Positions 32,164 through 46,016 of a stretch of DNA of 64,000 bases are shown one piece after another. The notes beneath the pieces were generated by a model. The model saw nothing but the letters and a program-made list of their open reading frames with translations, was not told where the DNA came from and ran no database searches. Source of the stretch: Adiantum capillus-veneris (lineage: Eukaryota > Streptophyta > Polypodiopsida > Polypodiales > Pteridaceae); the NCBI GenBank assembly GCA_014529385.2, contig CM043945.1, positions 153,910,241 through 153,974,240 of the forward strand, given 5' to 3'. The first letter of the stretch is position 1; the number at the start of each line of letters is the position of its first letter. The translations under genes and the position numbers were made by a program.

Positions 32164-33246
32164 AGCTACGCTTCACAGTAGTTTACTTTTCTGGGAAAAA
32201 TTCGGCAGAGTTTCCCCTGTAAACTGACCTCTGAACCAATATCAACCTGTCAAATGAACCAAGAGAGCTTCAGATTCTACATGAATTTCGGCAGAGTCTC
32301 CTTTGTAAAATGGCTCTGGTGTACTAAAAACAGACCAAAAAACAGCTCAAAAAACACTGTCTCTCTAACACTGTAAGCTGCGGGTAAACCTGTGCTGCAC
32401 CTGTACTGTCTCTCACTGTCCTGTCACTGTCCTGCAAGCATAGACTACGACAATTCCTCAACGGCAGTAAAGCAAAGATGCAATCCCAACTGTCTAACTC
32501 ACAATCAATACATCCTAGCTGCCTATCTAAGGGTGCTCGAGGGATCGCTCCAAGACCTGTATCACCGAAAGGATCTCAACATTCGAGAATCCCCCAGCTC
32601 AATAAAACCTCACTCGACCCTCAACAAAGGCTGTAGTAAATCTGACAGTACATAGACTTCCCACAAATTCATACATCCACAAATTTCCCACTATATGCTG
32701 TAACCGCTGCGGCGGTTGTTTGCTGCGTGACTCACAGCTAGCAAACCCTCAACAGACATACATCATCTCTGACAATACATCCCATGTGGAAGTACCTGCA
32801 ATGTCAGGATGAAATCTGGAATATCAAGCAGTAAACACAAGCTACCTGATGAACTAGTGGATGTCGCCTACAGTCTGTGTGAAGATACGCCCGTGTCGTA
32901 TGTGACACGTCTCCAAGAACTGTGAGCCGTCCTTCGATGTGTAGACAACCACAAATCAACACTCTGAGAGTGTCGATATCCTCAGCACCTGCAGTCGTAG
33001 GCCAAAAATCCCAAATTTGCAGAGTCGGATCTGCACCCGTCGAGACCACGTAGTCGAAAATGGCCTGCGCAGACCTTTGTCGAAGCCGAACGGTGGCCGA
33101 GATGACCTCAGAATGAAATTCTGAGAACACCAGGCCCTTTGGGTTTGCCCATGAGATTTGGGGCTGTGTCTTCGCCTGTCGAATTTCACTCCAATCTGAG
33201 TTGGTTACTCTAGCGTCCTGCAGTGCTGCCCCGAGCCTCGATCCGA
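32164..33246 (-). other. copia 5' untranslated leader
   Basis: About 1.1 kb between the primer binding site and the Gag ATG, with no gene. Part (about 32190-32300) holds two copies of TTCGGCAGAGT-type sequence (32201 and 32287). Long leaders of this kind normally carry packaging and translation signals. Confidence 0.7.
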
Positions 33247-33258
33247 GCTCTGATACCA
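33247..33258 (-). promoter_or_regulatory. copia primer binding site (tRNA-Met)
   Basis: In element sense TGGTATCAGAGC, complementary to the 3' end of plant initiator tRNA-Met, two bases inside the 5' LTR. Confidence 0.95.
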
Positions 33259-33260
33259 GT

Positions 33261-33452
33261 TGAAGGAGTACGAGCGGAAGTGCGACGCGAGAGAGAGTGC
33301 GAGAAGAAGAGCACGACGATATGGTGAACTCGTTCTACTGTAATGTGTAGAGCATAGTGAGTTCTTATTAGGTTTTTACAAAAGAATATGTGTACATACT
33401 TGGCGGCCCGCCCACTTACCTGGGCGACCACATTGGGCTTTATACCCCAACA
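33261..33452 (-). repeat. copia 5' LTR (element sense)
   Basis: 192 bp matching 27901-28092 with four substitutions; carries the same TATA box near its outer edge and should drive element transcription toward lower coordinates. Confidence 0.97.
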
Positions 33453-33620
33453 CACATCACTGATGGAGGCTCAATCACATGATTAACATGGGAGACGTCC
33501 AGTACAATTATTTACAGAGGTGGACATTGATGGTGCTCTTCGACAGCCGATCCAATACTTTCTCGAATGACTCTTGATGCTAGACATCCTCGGGCATTGA
33601 TGATGATGATGATGATGATT
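33453..33620 (+). mobile_element. LINE 3' end with (GAT)n tail, split by copia
   Basis: Continues the sequence interrupted at 27900 and ends in (TGA)n/(GAT)n at 33599-33619. A short tandem repeat instead of poly(A) is a known LINE 3' tail form. Together with 27408-27900 it gives a continuous 3' fragment if the copia element and one TSD copy are removed. Confidence 0.5.
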
Positions 33621-34200
33621 TTAGTTTTTGGCTTTACCAGACATTGTATTAGATCAACCAAAATTGTATCACTTTGGTCTCATCGTTCATTTTGGCCTTT
33701 TGAAGACGGAGAGAATTTAAAAATGCCGGTTGAGAGCATGGAGAAAAGGATATACAACGTCTGTAATTGGCAATAAGCAGTGTAAATTTCTTGAAACATG
33801 CCAAAACGTCTAATTTGTTTAATAGACAACATTAATTTTTATAATTTGTATAATACACAACATAAATTATCATAAGCCTGAGAGCACGTTTTTTGCCCTT
33901 TATCCTCCCGCGCCGACGGGGTACCAATTAGGGGCACGTCTTGACGTTATAGGGAACCAATGGTGCTAGCTGTATCTGCCAAGATGGTGTGTGCTCCGCC
34001 ATGAGTATTTTTATTTTTGCATAGTTAATCCAACAAGGACATGGCGCGAGACCTTTAGGGCCAGATCTTGGATAAAAATGTGCATGCAAAAGGTCGCAAT
34101 AATCACGTGCCTAGCCAGCTCAGAGTCTTGGAGGCGGAAAACTGTAAGGCATGCTTCCCATTGCCTCGGCTCGGCCCAGATTTCCTATTAGTACAACTGA
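33621..34200. other. intergenic, no gene seen
   Basis: AT-rich then GC-mixed sequence with a short duplicated ATTTGTATAATACACAACAT-like segment near 33815-33865. Nothing else is supported. Confidence 0.4.
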
Positions 34201-34206
34201 CTGAGT

Positions 34207-36829
<2,623 letters not shown>

Positions 36830-37101
36830 CTTAAAAGTAAGGGAGGGGGTATCATATTTATTGGCGGGGGGGGGGAACTGACCCCGGTTGATTACTTGTA
36901 ACGTTTGGTCATCGTTGTGCACTAGAACTCATATAAATTTAGGGGAAGTTTATTTTTTCAGGTCCCTTAAAAGTAAGGGAGGGGGTATCATATTTATTGG
37001 CGGGGGGGGGGAACTGACCCGGGTTGCTTATTTGTAATGTTTGGTCATCGTTGTGCACTAGAACTCATATAAATTTAGGGGAAGTTTATTTTTTCAGGTC
37101 A
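36830..37101. repeat. 136-bp tandem duplication
   Basis: Copies start at 36830 and 36966 (CTTAAAAGTAAGGGAGG), each with a G10 tract, and are nearly identical. It looks recent. Confidence 0.9.
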
Positions 37102-38289
<1,188 letters not shown>

Positions 38290-38760
38290 CACTACAAGAG
38301 GTCACTTGAATTCCGGCGCCACATTACCGGCGTCACTGGTAGGCGTCGGTATATGTGTGTGTATTTATGGAGGGAGCTAAGGTTTTTTTTTTTAAAATTT
38401 GATTTTCAAATTTGCGCCTCTTCTTGCACGTTTTCCGACGGGAGCGCGAATGCGTATTCCGACGCCCCTTTCGATGATTGTACCGATGGTTGTACCGATA
38501 GCTGTACCAACGGTACCTGCAAAAATCGAAACCGCGGCTTTCTCTGCGCATTTCTCTTAGTTCTTGCGCGTTTTCTCAAGCTCTTCTCTTCACCATCTCT
38601 CACAGATCTGCTACGATACACGCCGTCAGAGATGCTAATCTTGCTTGTGGATTAGCGCATAACACTAAGGTAAGATTGTTTTCATGTTTACTTATAGATT
38701 TAGGGTTTAACTTTGTGTTTGTATGTGCGTTTTTGTAGGTTCCAGGACTTTTACAACAAC
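38290..38760 (+). mobile_element. candidate CACTA transposon terminus with first exon
   Basis: CACTACAAGAG at 38290 has the CACTA-family terminal sequence. It is followed by GC-rich palindromic motifs (ACCGGCGTCACTGG then TAGGCGTCGGTA, about 38326-38352) of the kind transposases bind near CACTA ends. A GC-rich exon-like stretch ends at a good donor (AAG/GTAAGA, about 38670) with a possible acceptor (TTTGTAG/G, about 38739), as in the untranslated first exons of CACTA genes. No matching CTTGTAGTG end or transposase was found to the right, so the element is incomplete or its other end is out of the window. Confidence 0.4.
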
Positions 38761-39378
38761 TTTGATTGCTCAAATAGGACGAATGTGAGTGCTCAAACCT
38801 TTAAATGCATTTTAAGTTTATTTAAATTACTTTGTATATTAAGAAAAGAAAATTTCATGCTTTAAACAATTTCATGCTTTAAACAATTTCATGCTTTAAA
38901 AGAAATTATGATTTTTTATGTGAAATTTCATTTTAAATTATGGAAAAAATTTGTTTAAGTTTATGGAAAAATCTTGTTTTGAAGAAAATTTTTATTGATT
39001 TATGTCGTTTTTCAAATTATGCAGTTGATGGGGTTTATGTTTTAAGTTAAGTTTAGGTTCTAAGTTAAGTTCGACTAGGTTAAGTTACGTTAAGTTAAGC
39101 TACGTTGTTATGTTAGGTTAGGTTAGGTTATCTTATACGTTAGGTTAGATTAAGTTAAGCTATGTTAGGTTAAGTTATATTAGACTAAGTTAGTTTAATC
39201 TACGTTAAGTTAGTTTAGGTTATCTTATATGTTAGGTTAGGTTAAGTTAATCTACATTAGGTTTAGTTACATTAGGTTATGTTAGGTTAGGTTAGGTAAA
39301 GCTACATTAGGTTAAGTTAGGTTAAGCTACATTCGACAATACGGCAAGCTATATAGCTTACCCACATCGCATATTAAA

Positions 39379-39997
39379 AACAACACAATCGCGATCCGTT
39401 CGTCAATACGAAAAACCATAAAGCTTACCCACAACACATATGCATTGTGGGCAAGCTCTATGGCTTTCCGTATTGCCAACGGCTCGCCATTCTGTTGTTT
39501 ATATGTCCGCGAGCGGTTTTCAAGTCCAAAAATAGCACCATGGCTAGCCGTTTGGCAATTTGACAAGCCATAGATCTTGCTTACAACGCATATGCATTGT
39601 GGGAAAGCTTTATGGCTTGCCTTATTGCCAAACGGCTTGCCCTGGTTTGTCTATATGTTTGTGAGCGATTTTCAAGCGCTAAAATTACATCGTGCCCCTA
39701 AAACAACACAATGGCAATCCGTTTGGCAATACGGCAAGCCATAAAGCTTGCCCACAAGGCTTATGCATTGTAGGCAAGCTCTATGGCTTGCCATATTGCC
39801 AACGGCTTGCCATTGTGTTGTCTATATGTGTGCGAGCGGTTTTCAGGTCATAAAATCGCTTCTCAACTCTAAAAACAACACAATGGTGAGCCGTTTGTTA
39901 AATTGGCAAGCCATAGAGCCTGCCCACATCGTATATGCATTGTGGGCAAGCTGTATGGCTTGTCGTTTTGCTAAACGTCTCACCATTGTGTTGTTTT
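39379..39997. repeat. tandem array of four imperfect hairpins
   Basis: Four units, hairpins at about 39379-39500, 39530-39651, 39702-39821 and 39873-39997, with centres at about 39442, 39594, 39765 and 39937 (spacing 152-172 bp). Each has about 50-bp arms made of ACAACACAATGGC, CCGTTTGGCAAT and GGCAAGCCATA and their complements around a GCATATGCATTG-type centre. Spacers share GAGCGGTTTTCAAG-type sequence. No ORF. Confidence 0.85.
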
Positions 39998-40049
39998 TAT
40001 GTTAGGTTAGGTTAGTTTAGGTTTAGGTTATATGTTAGGTGAGATTATA

Positions 40050-41365
40050 GGTTAGGTTAGAGCTATCGACGGCATAATAGTCGAAAAAATACAAACGGAC
40101 TTCAAATATGACTTGTATACTTCTAAAAACGCAAATGGACTTTGGTTAGATGTTCTAAGTTAGGTTACATTAAGTTAAGTTAGGTATAGGTTTTACATTA
40201 CTTTCGATTATAGGTTAGGCATAACGATTATATGTTAGGTTAGAGCTAGTTCAAATTAATAGTAGAAAACACGCAATCACACATCGAAGATGACTATATA
40301 CTTCTAAAAACGTAAACGGTGACTTGGGTTAGGTTAGGTTATAAGTTAGGTAGATGTTATAAGTTACGTTACATTAAGTTAGGCTAGATATAGGTTTTAC
40401 GTTAGGTTAGATTATAGGTTAGGCATAACGATTACAGGTTAGGCTAGAGCTAGCGTCAAATTAATAGTAGAAAAAATGCAATTGGACTTCGAAGATGACT
40501 TGTGTACTTCTAAAAACGCAAACTGACTTTGGTTAGGTTAGGTAAATGTTATAAGTTAAGCTACATTAAGTTAGGTTACGTATAGGTTTTACATTAGGTT
40601 AGATTATAGGTTAGGTTAGAGATAACGTCAAATTAATAGTAGTAAAAACACAATCGGACTTCGAAGATGACTCGTGTACTTCTAAAAACGCAAACAGACT
40701 TCGGTTAGGCTAGGTAGATGTTATAAGTTAGGTTACATTAAGTTAAGTTAGGTATAGGTTTTACGTTAGGTTAGATTATAAGTTAGGCATAACGATTATA
40801 GGTTAGGTTAGAGCTATCGTCAAATTAGTAGTAGAAAAAATGCAATCGGACTTCAAAGATGACTCGTGTACTTCTAAAAACGCAAACGAACTTTGGTTAG
40901 GTTAGGTTTAGGTCATAAGTTAGGTTATATTAAGTTAGATTAGGGTTATGTTATAGGTTAGGTTAGATTATAGGTTAGGTTAAAGCTAGCGTCAAATTAA
41001 TAGTAAAAAAAACAAAATTGAAATTCAAAAATGCACACATACTTCAAGAACCTTAATATATAGTCATTGACCAATAAAGACGAGATTATTACCTTGTGGT
41101 CCTAATCTTTTTGCACCTCTAGACCGAGGTGTGCGGGGATCAGGTCTGTCTAGAGAATGTGAGGTTGTTAAAGCTAGCAAAAAATAGTTGAAAAAATGCA
41201 ATCCGACATCAAAAGTGCACACAGACTTCAAGAACTTTAATATATATCCATTGATCAATAAAGACGAGATTATTACCCTGTGGTCCTAATCTCCGTGCAC
41301 CTCTAAACTGAGGTGTGCGGGGATCGGGCTTGGCTAGAGAATGTGAGGTTGTTAAAGCTTGTCAT
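40050..41365. repeat. TTAGGTTA-rich satellite, 170-205 bp monomers
   Basis: A recurring block, CAAATTAATAGTAGAAAAAA then CGGACTTC.AAGATGACT and CTTCTAAAAACGCAAAC, appears near 40072, 40252, 40455, 40629, 40819 and 40990, separated by degenerate GTTAGGTTA stretches. Two further units (about 41010-41190 and 41191-41365) share GACGAGATTATTACC and GGTGTGCGGGGATC about 181 bp apart. Confidence 0.75.
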
Positions 41366-42179
41366 GTACTTAGTAGTGTGTAGTTATAAGAACTAGAGTT
41401 TTTTAATTATTTGTTGCATCATTGGTAGATAAAGTATTTTTGTTGGGGAGTTTGTAAGGTCCCTCCCTAAACCCTAGAGCCATTCATTAATTTTTCAGCC
41501 TAGAAAATAATTTAGAAAAAGCAAGACCAACAAAGAAGTCATGCGGACAATGAGACTTTACTCCAGAATGAAAAGAGAAGGATATTTCAGATAAGCAATT
41601 ACGTCATTCCTATATTTTTCCAAAAAGATTAAGATTATTTTTATACTTCTTCGTCAAAAACCGCATGGGAACTGATCTAGATCGAGAACTGGGAGAAAAA
41701 GGGACTAACTTGATTGAAAGATAAAGTTAAGAGATAAGAATTAAGAAGAAAATTGAGGTCCAATAGAAATTGAGAAGAGAATTGGGGTCCAATAAGAATT
41801 GAAAAGAGAATTGGGGTCCAATAGGAATTAAGAAGAGAATACCCACCATTTCCTATATAAGCACTCCCTATCCTTTGTAATTTTACACACATATTGCTAA
41901 GCTACTTGCATACTTGTTATGCTCAAGATTATGCTTAAATAAATCAAGGTTTCCATTAAACCTTGCTCTTGGTCTCTCCCTCCCTTGAAGGCCAAACCCT
42001 TGAGGGTTTTGTGGAGAAGCTCCTCTCTCCTTCCTCTTCATCCTAAATCCCTTTCCTTCCTCCTTGAGCCTCACATCTCTTCAAGAAGGACTTCAAACCC
42101 ACTTCCCTCTTATTTAGAGGAGGTAATCTTCAATCTAAGTAGGATTAATTAACCCATGTGTTTTAATACTAGAAAGGTC
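41366..42179. other. unassigned LTR-like sequence
   Basis: No gene seen. CTATATAAGCACTCCC (about 41851) looks like a TATA box followed by a pyrimidine-rich leader, as in plant LTRs. A short motif, GAATTGGGGTCCAATA, is repeated three times at about 41745-41825. It may be part of an older element into which the young chromovirus later inserted. Confidence 0.35.
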
Positions 42180-43130
42180 TATGTGCATCATTTTAGGTTT
42201 AAGCTTTAATGGTAACCTTGGAATTATGTTTAAGTATTAATGGTAGTTATGCATCATTAAGTTAAGCTTCAAAGGTAGATTTGCACTCATAAGCTAAGCT
42301 TTAATGGTAACTTTGCACTTAGGTGTAAGCTTTAGTGACTACCTTGTATTTTAGATTTAAGCTTTAATGGAAACCTCGCAATTAGGGTAAGTGATAAGAG
42401 TATCTATGCATCATAAAGTTAAGCTTCAAAAGTAGATTTTCACTCGTAAGCTAAGCTTTAATGGTAACTTTGCACTGAGGTGTAAGCTTCTGTGACTACC
42501 TTGTATTTTTAGGTTTAAGCTTTGATGGAAACCTCGCAATTAGGGTTAAGTGATAAGAGTATCTATGCATCATAAAGTTAAGCTTCAAAGATAGATTTGC
42601 ACTCCTAAGTTAAGCTTTAATGGTAACTTTGCACTTAGGTGTACGCTTTAGTGACTACCTTGTATTTTTAGGTTTAAGCTTTAATGGAAACCTCGCAATT
42701 AAGGTTAAGTGATAAGAGTATCTATGCATCATAAAGTTAATCTTCAAAGGTAGTTTGCACTCGTAAGCTAAACTTAAATGGTAACATTACACTTAGGTGT
42801 AAGCTTTAGTGACTACCTTGTAATTTTAGGTTTAAGCTTTAATGGTAACCTCGCAACTAGGGTTAAGTGCTAAGAGTATCTATGCATCATTAAGTTAAGC
42901 TTCAAAGGTAGATTTGCACTCATAAGCTAAGCTTTAATGACAACTTTGCACTTAGGTGTAAGCTTTAGTGACTATCTTGTATTTTTTAAGTTTAAGCTTT
43001 AATGGTAACCTCGAAATTAGGGCTAAGTGCTAAAAGTATCTATGCATCATTAAGTTAAGATTCAAAGGTAGGTTTGCACTTTTAAACTAAGCTTTAATGG
43101 TAACTTTGCACTTAGGAAAATCTTTGAAAG
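42180..43130. repeat. 159-bp tandem satellite
   Basis: The anchor TATCTATGCATCAT occurs at 42401, 42560, 42719, 42877 and 43037, i.e. steps of 159, 159, 158 and 160 bp, with a more diverged unit from about 42180. Each monomer contains two or three AAGCTTTAATGG submotifs. Monomers are highly similar. Confidence 0.9.
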
Positions 43131-44004
43131 ACAAGCTTGCAATTTAGGGTCTAGCTTCCATGTTGACCTTGTGTGATTAGGGTTAAGCTTCAATGGAAAC
43201 CTTGTCTCATTAACGAGAGAAAGGTTTAGTCTCATTATGGTAATCAAGTTTAGGGTTTGCATGTATCTTCACGGTAAGAATAATGTATGGTTATAATCCT
43301 CTCTTCCAAGCTTTAATGGAAAGCTCTAGATTCCCATTTATCTCCAAAGCGAGCTTTAATGGGAAGCTCAAAACATCATAAATTATAGGACGACCTTCTA
43401 GCTTCCTAAATGGAAAGCTAAGCACCATAAGAAAAGAGTAGTTGTCTAAGCTCGATAGAAGTACTTCAATTTTTTTTGGTATTGAAGAGTATTTCTAAAG
43501 TTGTCAATTTCAAGTTTGTTTGCAACTACGGGATGGGGGAGATAGGGGATAGCTTCACGGAATTGACCTCCATATTGTTTTGAACCGAAAACTCTACAAG
43601 CTTTCATGGAAGTTCCCCATGGATGGCAAAGGATTGCAAAACCTAGGAATCGTACAAAACGGGGATTGAACTTAAAAAGTTGGCATTTCGAAGAGCCATT
43701 AACCATCAAATGCCTATGGAAAAAATTCGCTTGTATTTTCAAAATAAACTTGGCTGGTAGATAATTAATGAAAGTAGGAATTCAGGTTGATAAATGAATG
43801 AACCTGGATTTTACCAACTAGGAGTTAAAAAGGAATCTCGAGAGGTGATAGGGATAGCCCATTGCAAAACATAGATTTAACTAGGAGTTTTGAAGATTGT
43901 CTAGAAATGACCGGAAACCAAGATGGATCTTCTTGGGGTGAATTTGATTGAAAAGCCGGCCCATTGAGAGGATTCTCTTGGAGAACTTGATGGAGATTGG
44001 CTCT
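43131..44004. other. unassigned flank of satellite and chromovirus insertion site
   Basis: Continues with scattered AAGCTTTAATGG-like motifs to about 43400, then sequence without domains up to the TSD at 44005-44009. Contiguous with 52923 onward before the insertion. Confidence 0.4.
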
Positions 44005-44009
44005 TTTCG

Positions 44010-45599
44010 TGTCATAATAATCAATATCTAATTCTCCTAAATGATTTTCTCATATTAAACTGATCATTTAATGTGGGGAAGTGCCAAGGGAGAAAAAGCT
44101 AGAATATTGGTTAAGTTAGCAGACCGGCCACAGTAGGGATCCAAAGGAGGGAAAATAGGGATCCAAAGGGGGGGCCATCTGCAAAAGAGCCATGTGAAAC
44201 AATGGGCCAAAAAGACCCTAAGGTTCAGCCCATTAAGACTTCCAAAATGCTAAGGTTCCAAAATTCAAAGGTTGTGTCCAAAGGTCAACCCTAGGGAAAA
44301 TTGGATGCTTTGTGTGTGCCCTAAAAGTCTTTCTACATCCCTACATGGGAGGGGGCGAGCCCCAAAGCTAGGGGATGAGAGAGAAAGCCACACACACACA
44401 CACAGGCTCCCTTTACACAAAGGGAATGAGGGACACATGTCAGCTCCCTAGGCCAGATGCCCACAAGGTGTGCCCAATTCCTATTGGAAGACCCTTGAAG
44501 TGGACCAATGAGAATTAAGCTAGAGTAAATCTAGTTTAATTAACTTAAAAACATTTAATAAAAGAAACCAATGAGAATTAAGTCTCCTAGAAGACTATTG
44601 GGCAGTCTCCCAAGGGGTCCAATGAGCATTCAGGAGCCCCATGGCTTGCCTGATTCCTATTGGCCAGGAGGCAAAGGGGTCCAATGAGAGTTTAGTTTAA
44701 TTATTTAATTACCTAAAGCTCTCACAAAAGGGGAAAGGGGGACACATGTCTAAAGGCTATCACTTATGCTGCTTAATTCCTATTGGCTTGACCTGGGGAG
44801 GTCCAATGAGGCAAAGGCCAGACTTATTTAGCAGCTAGGGCTCGCCCAAGAGAGAGGGGGGGCTGATTTTTGCTTGCCATTGACACACACACTCTCACAC
44901 TTGACCATGTGTGAAGGGAAAATACTCTATCTCCTCCCAAGCTTTAATGGAGAGCTCATCACCTACTCCAAGCTTGTGAGATAGAAGCCTACATCAACAC
45001 TCTCTTGGCATGTGGATGCAAATCCAACCAAGAGCCAAGCTTCAATGCATGCTCATCTTCTCTACCAAGCTAATTACTAAGCTAAGCTATGCTAATATGA
45101 GTGATTATGTGAGGAGATGTACTTCTTTCTCGTAAGTTACTTCTTTTTCCTCTCAATCTACTCTCATACCCTGCTAGCTCTCACCATCTTCGAAGGTGTG
45201 TGAGGTCTTGGGTCTGAGAACGGGGATAATTCAAGTTGTGTTTGATTAAGTGTTTTGCTTGGTGTATGAAGCTTCCATCTTCATTGCACTAGCTAGTATT
45301 GAAGGAACACAAAGAATTGTATTGTACAATGTCTCTCTTGATGGGAGAAACCATAATACAAAGCCTTTTGGAGGGGGGACCGGCTCCATGCAAATCCGGT
45401 CCTCAACTGTTGTCAATAGCTTAATTGCTCTCTCTTTTGAAAGTATTGTCGATGCTATCTAACTAGGTGTTATGCTTTTTGTTGCTCTCTCCACCCAAGC
45501 ACTCTTGTAATTCTCATTAGGAATCAACTCTAATGAAATGCTCACTATGTTCATGCTAATTTCCGCTACACATAAGATTTTAGGCCATTAAATGTTACA
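44010..45599 (+). repeat. chromovirus 5' LTR
   Basis: 1590 bp, starting TGTCATAATAATC and ending CATTAAATGTTACA. Contains a (CA)8 run near 44388-44403 and a 70-residue ORF duplicated in the other LTR; neither suggests a gene. The promoter should lie here. Confidence 0.97.
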
Positions 45600-45600
45600 T

Positions 45601-45612
45601 TGGTATCAGAGC
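45601..45612 (+). promoter_or_regulatory. chromovirus primer binding site (tRNA-Met)
   Basis: TGGTATCAGAGC, complementary to initiator tRNA-Met, one base after the 5' LTR. Confidence 0.95.
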
Positions 45613-46016
45613 TCAAGGTTTCTCTTTTCTTGCTCAAGAAGGGAGGTCCTCAAGCTAGCTACAAATGGTTGGTATTATTAATTGCCTGTGAATAAGTAGA
45701 ATAGGGATTTTTCAGCCTTGCAGTGCGCCTGCCTTTGTGCAGTTAACGGGGCATCACCGTCGAGAGCTATGGTCTTAATAGTGGAGTCCTACGGGGCTTG
45801 CCTACGGCTTAACCACTATTGAGCTATTAGAAGCTTGACAGGAGCCGGTGCTGTTTTGGTGTCGAAAGACCCTCTCTTCTATTCCTTGCAATTAATGGTA
45901 TTCGAGCCGCGGGTACACTAGCTTGAGTGCTTTTTCTAAAGGGGTAGAGAGGAGTAGCAACTAGGGCTTGAAGTGCCAAAGTACACCTAAAAAGTTTACA
46001 CCTAAAAGTTGTTAGA

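Larger units (their letters stand above)
27901..33452 (-). mobile_element. complete Ty1/copia LTR retrotransposon with TSD
   Basis: Bounded by 192-bp LTRs (27901-28092 and 33261-33452), each TG...CA in the minus-strand sense, and flanked by the 5-bp target-site duplication CACAT (27896-27900 and 33453-33457). A primer binding site (33247-33258) and polypurine tract (28093-28103) are in the right places. The INT-before-RT order of Pol is diagnostic of copia. The LTRs differ at 4 of 192 positions, so the insertion is fairly recent. It interrupts LINE 3' sequence. Coding capacity is complete except for a frame offset between Gag and Pol. Confidence 0.97.

Noticed and set aside
39050-41000. TTAGG-like repeats suggesting an interstitial telomere
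   Set aside because: The units are degenerate GTTAGGTTA, GTTAAGTTA and GCTACATTA mixtures, not a regular TTAGG or the plant TTTAGGG array, and they are woven into a larger satellite.
42180-43130. Regularly spaced repeats resembling a CRISPR array
   Set aside because: The whole 159-bp unit is conserved with no unique spacers, and the genome is a plant.
45250-45462. 70-residue ORF repeated at 52568-52780
   Set aside because: It lies in both LTRs of the young chromovirus, so the duplication reflects the LTRs, not a conserved gene.
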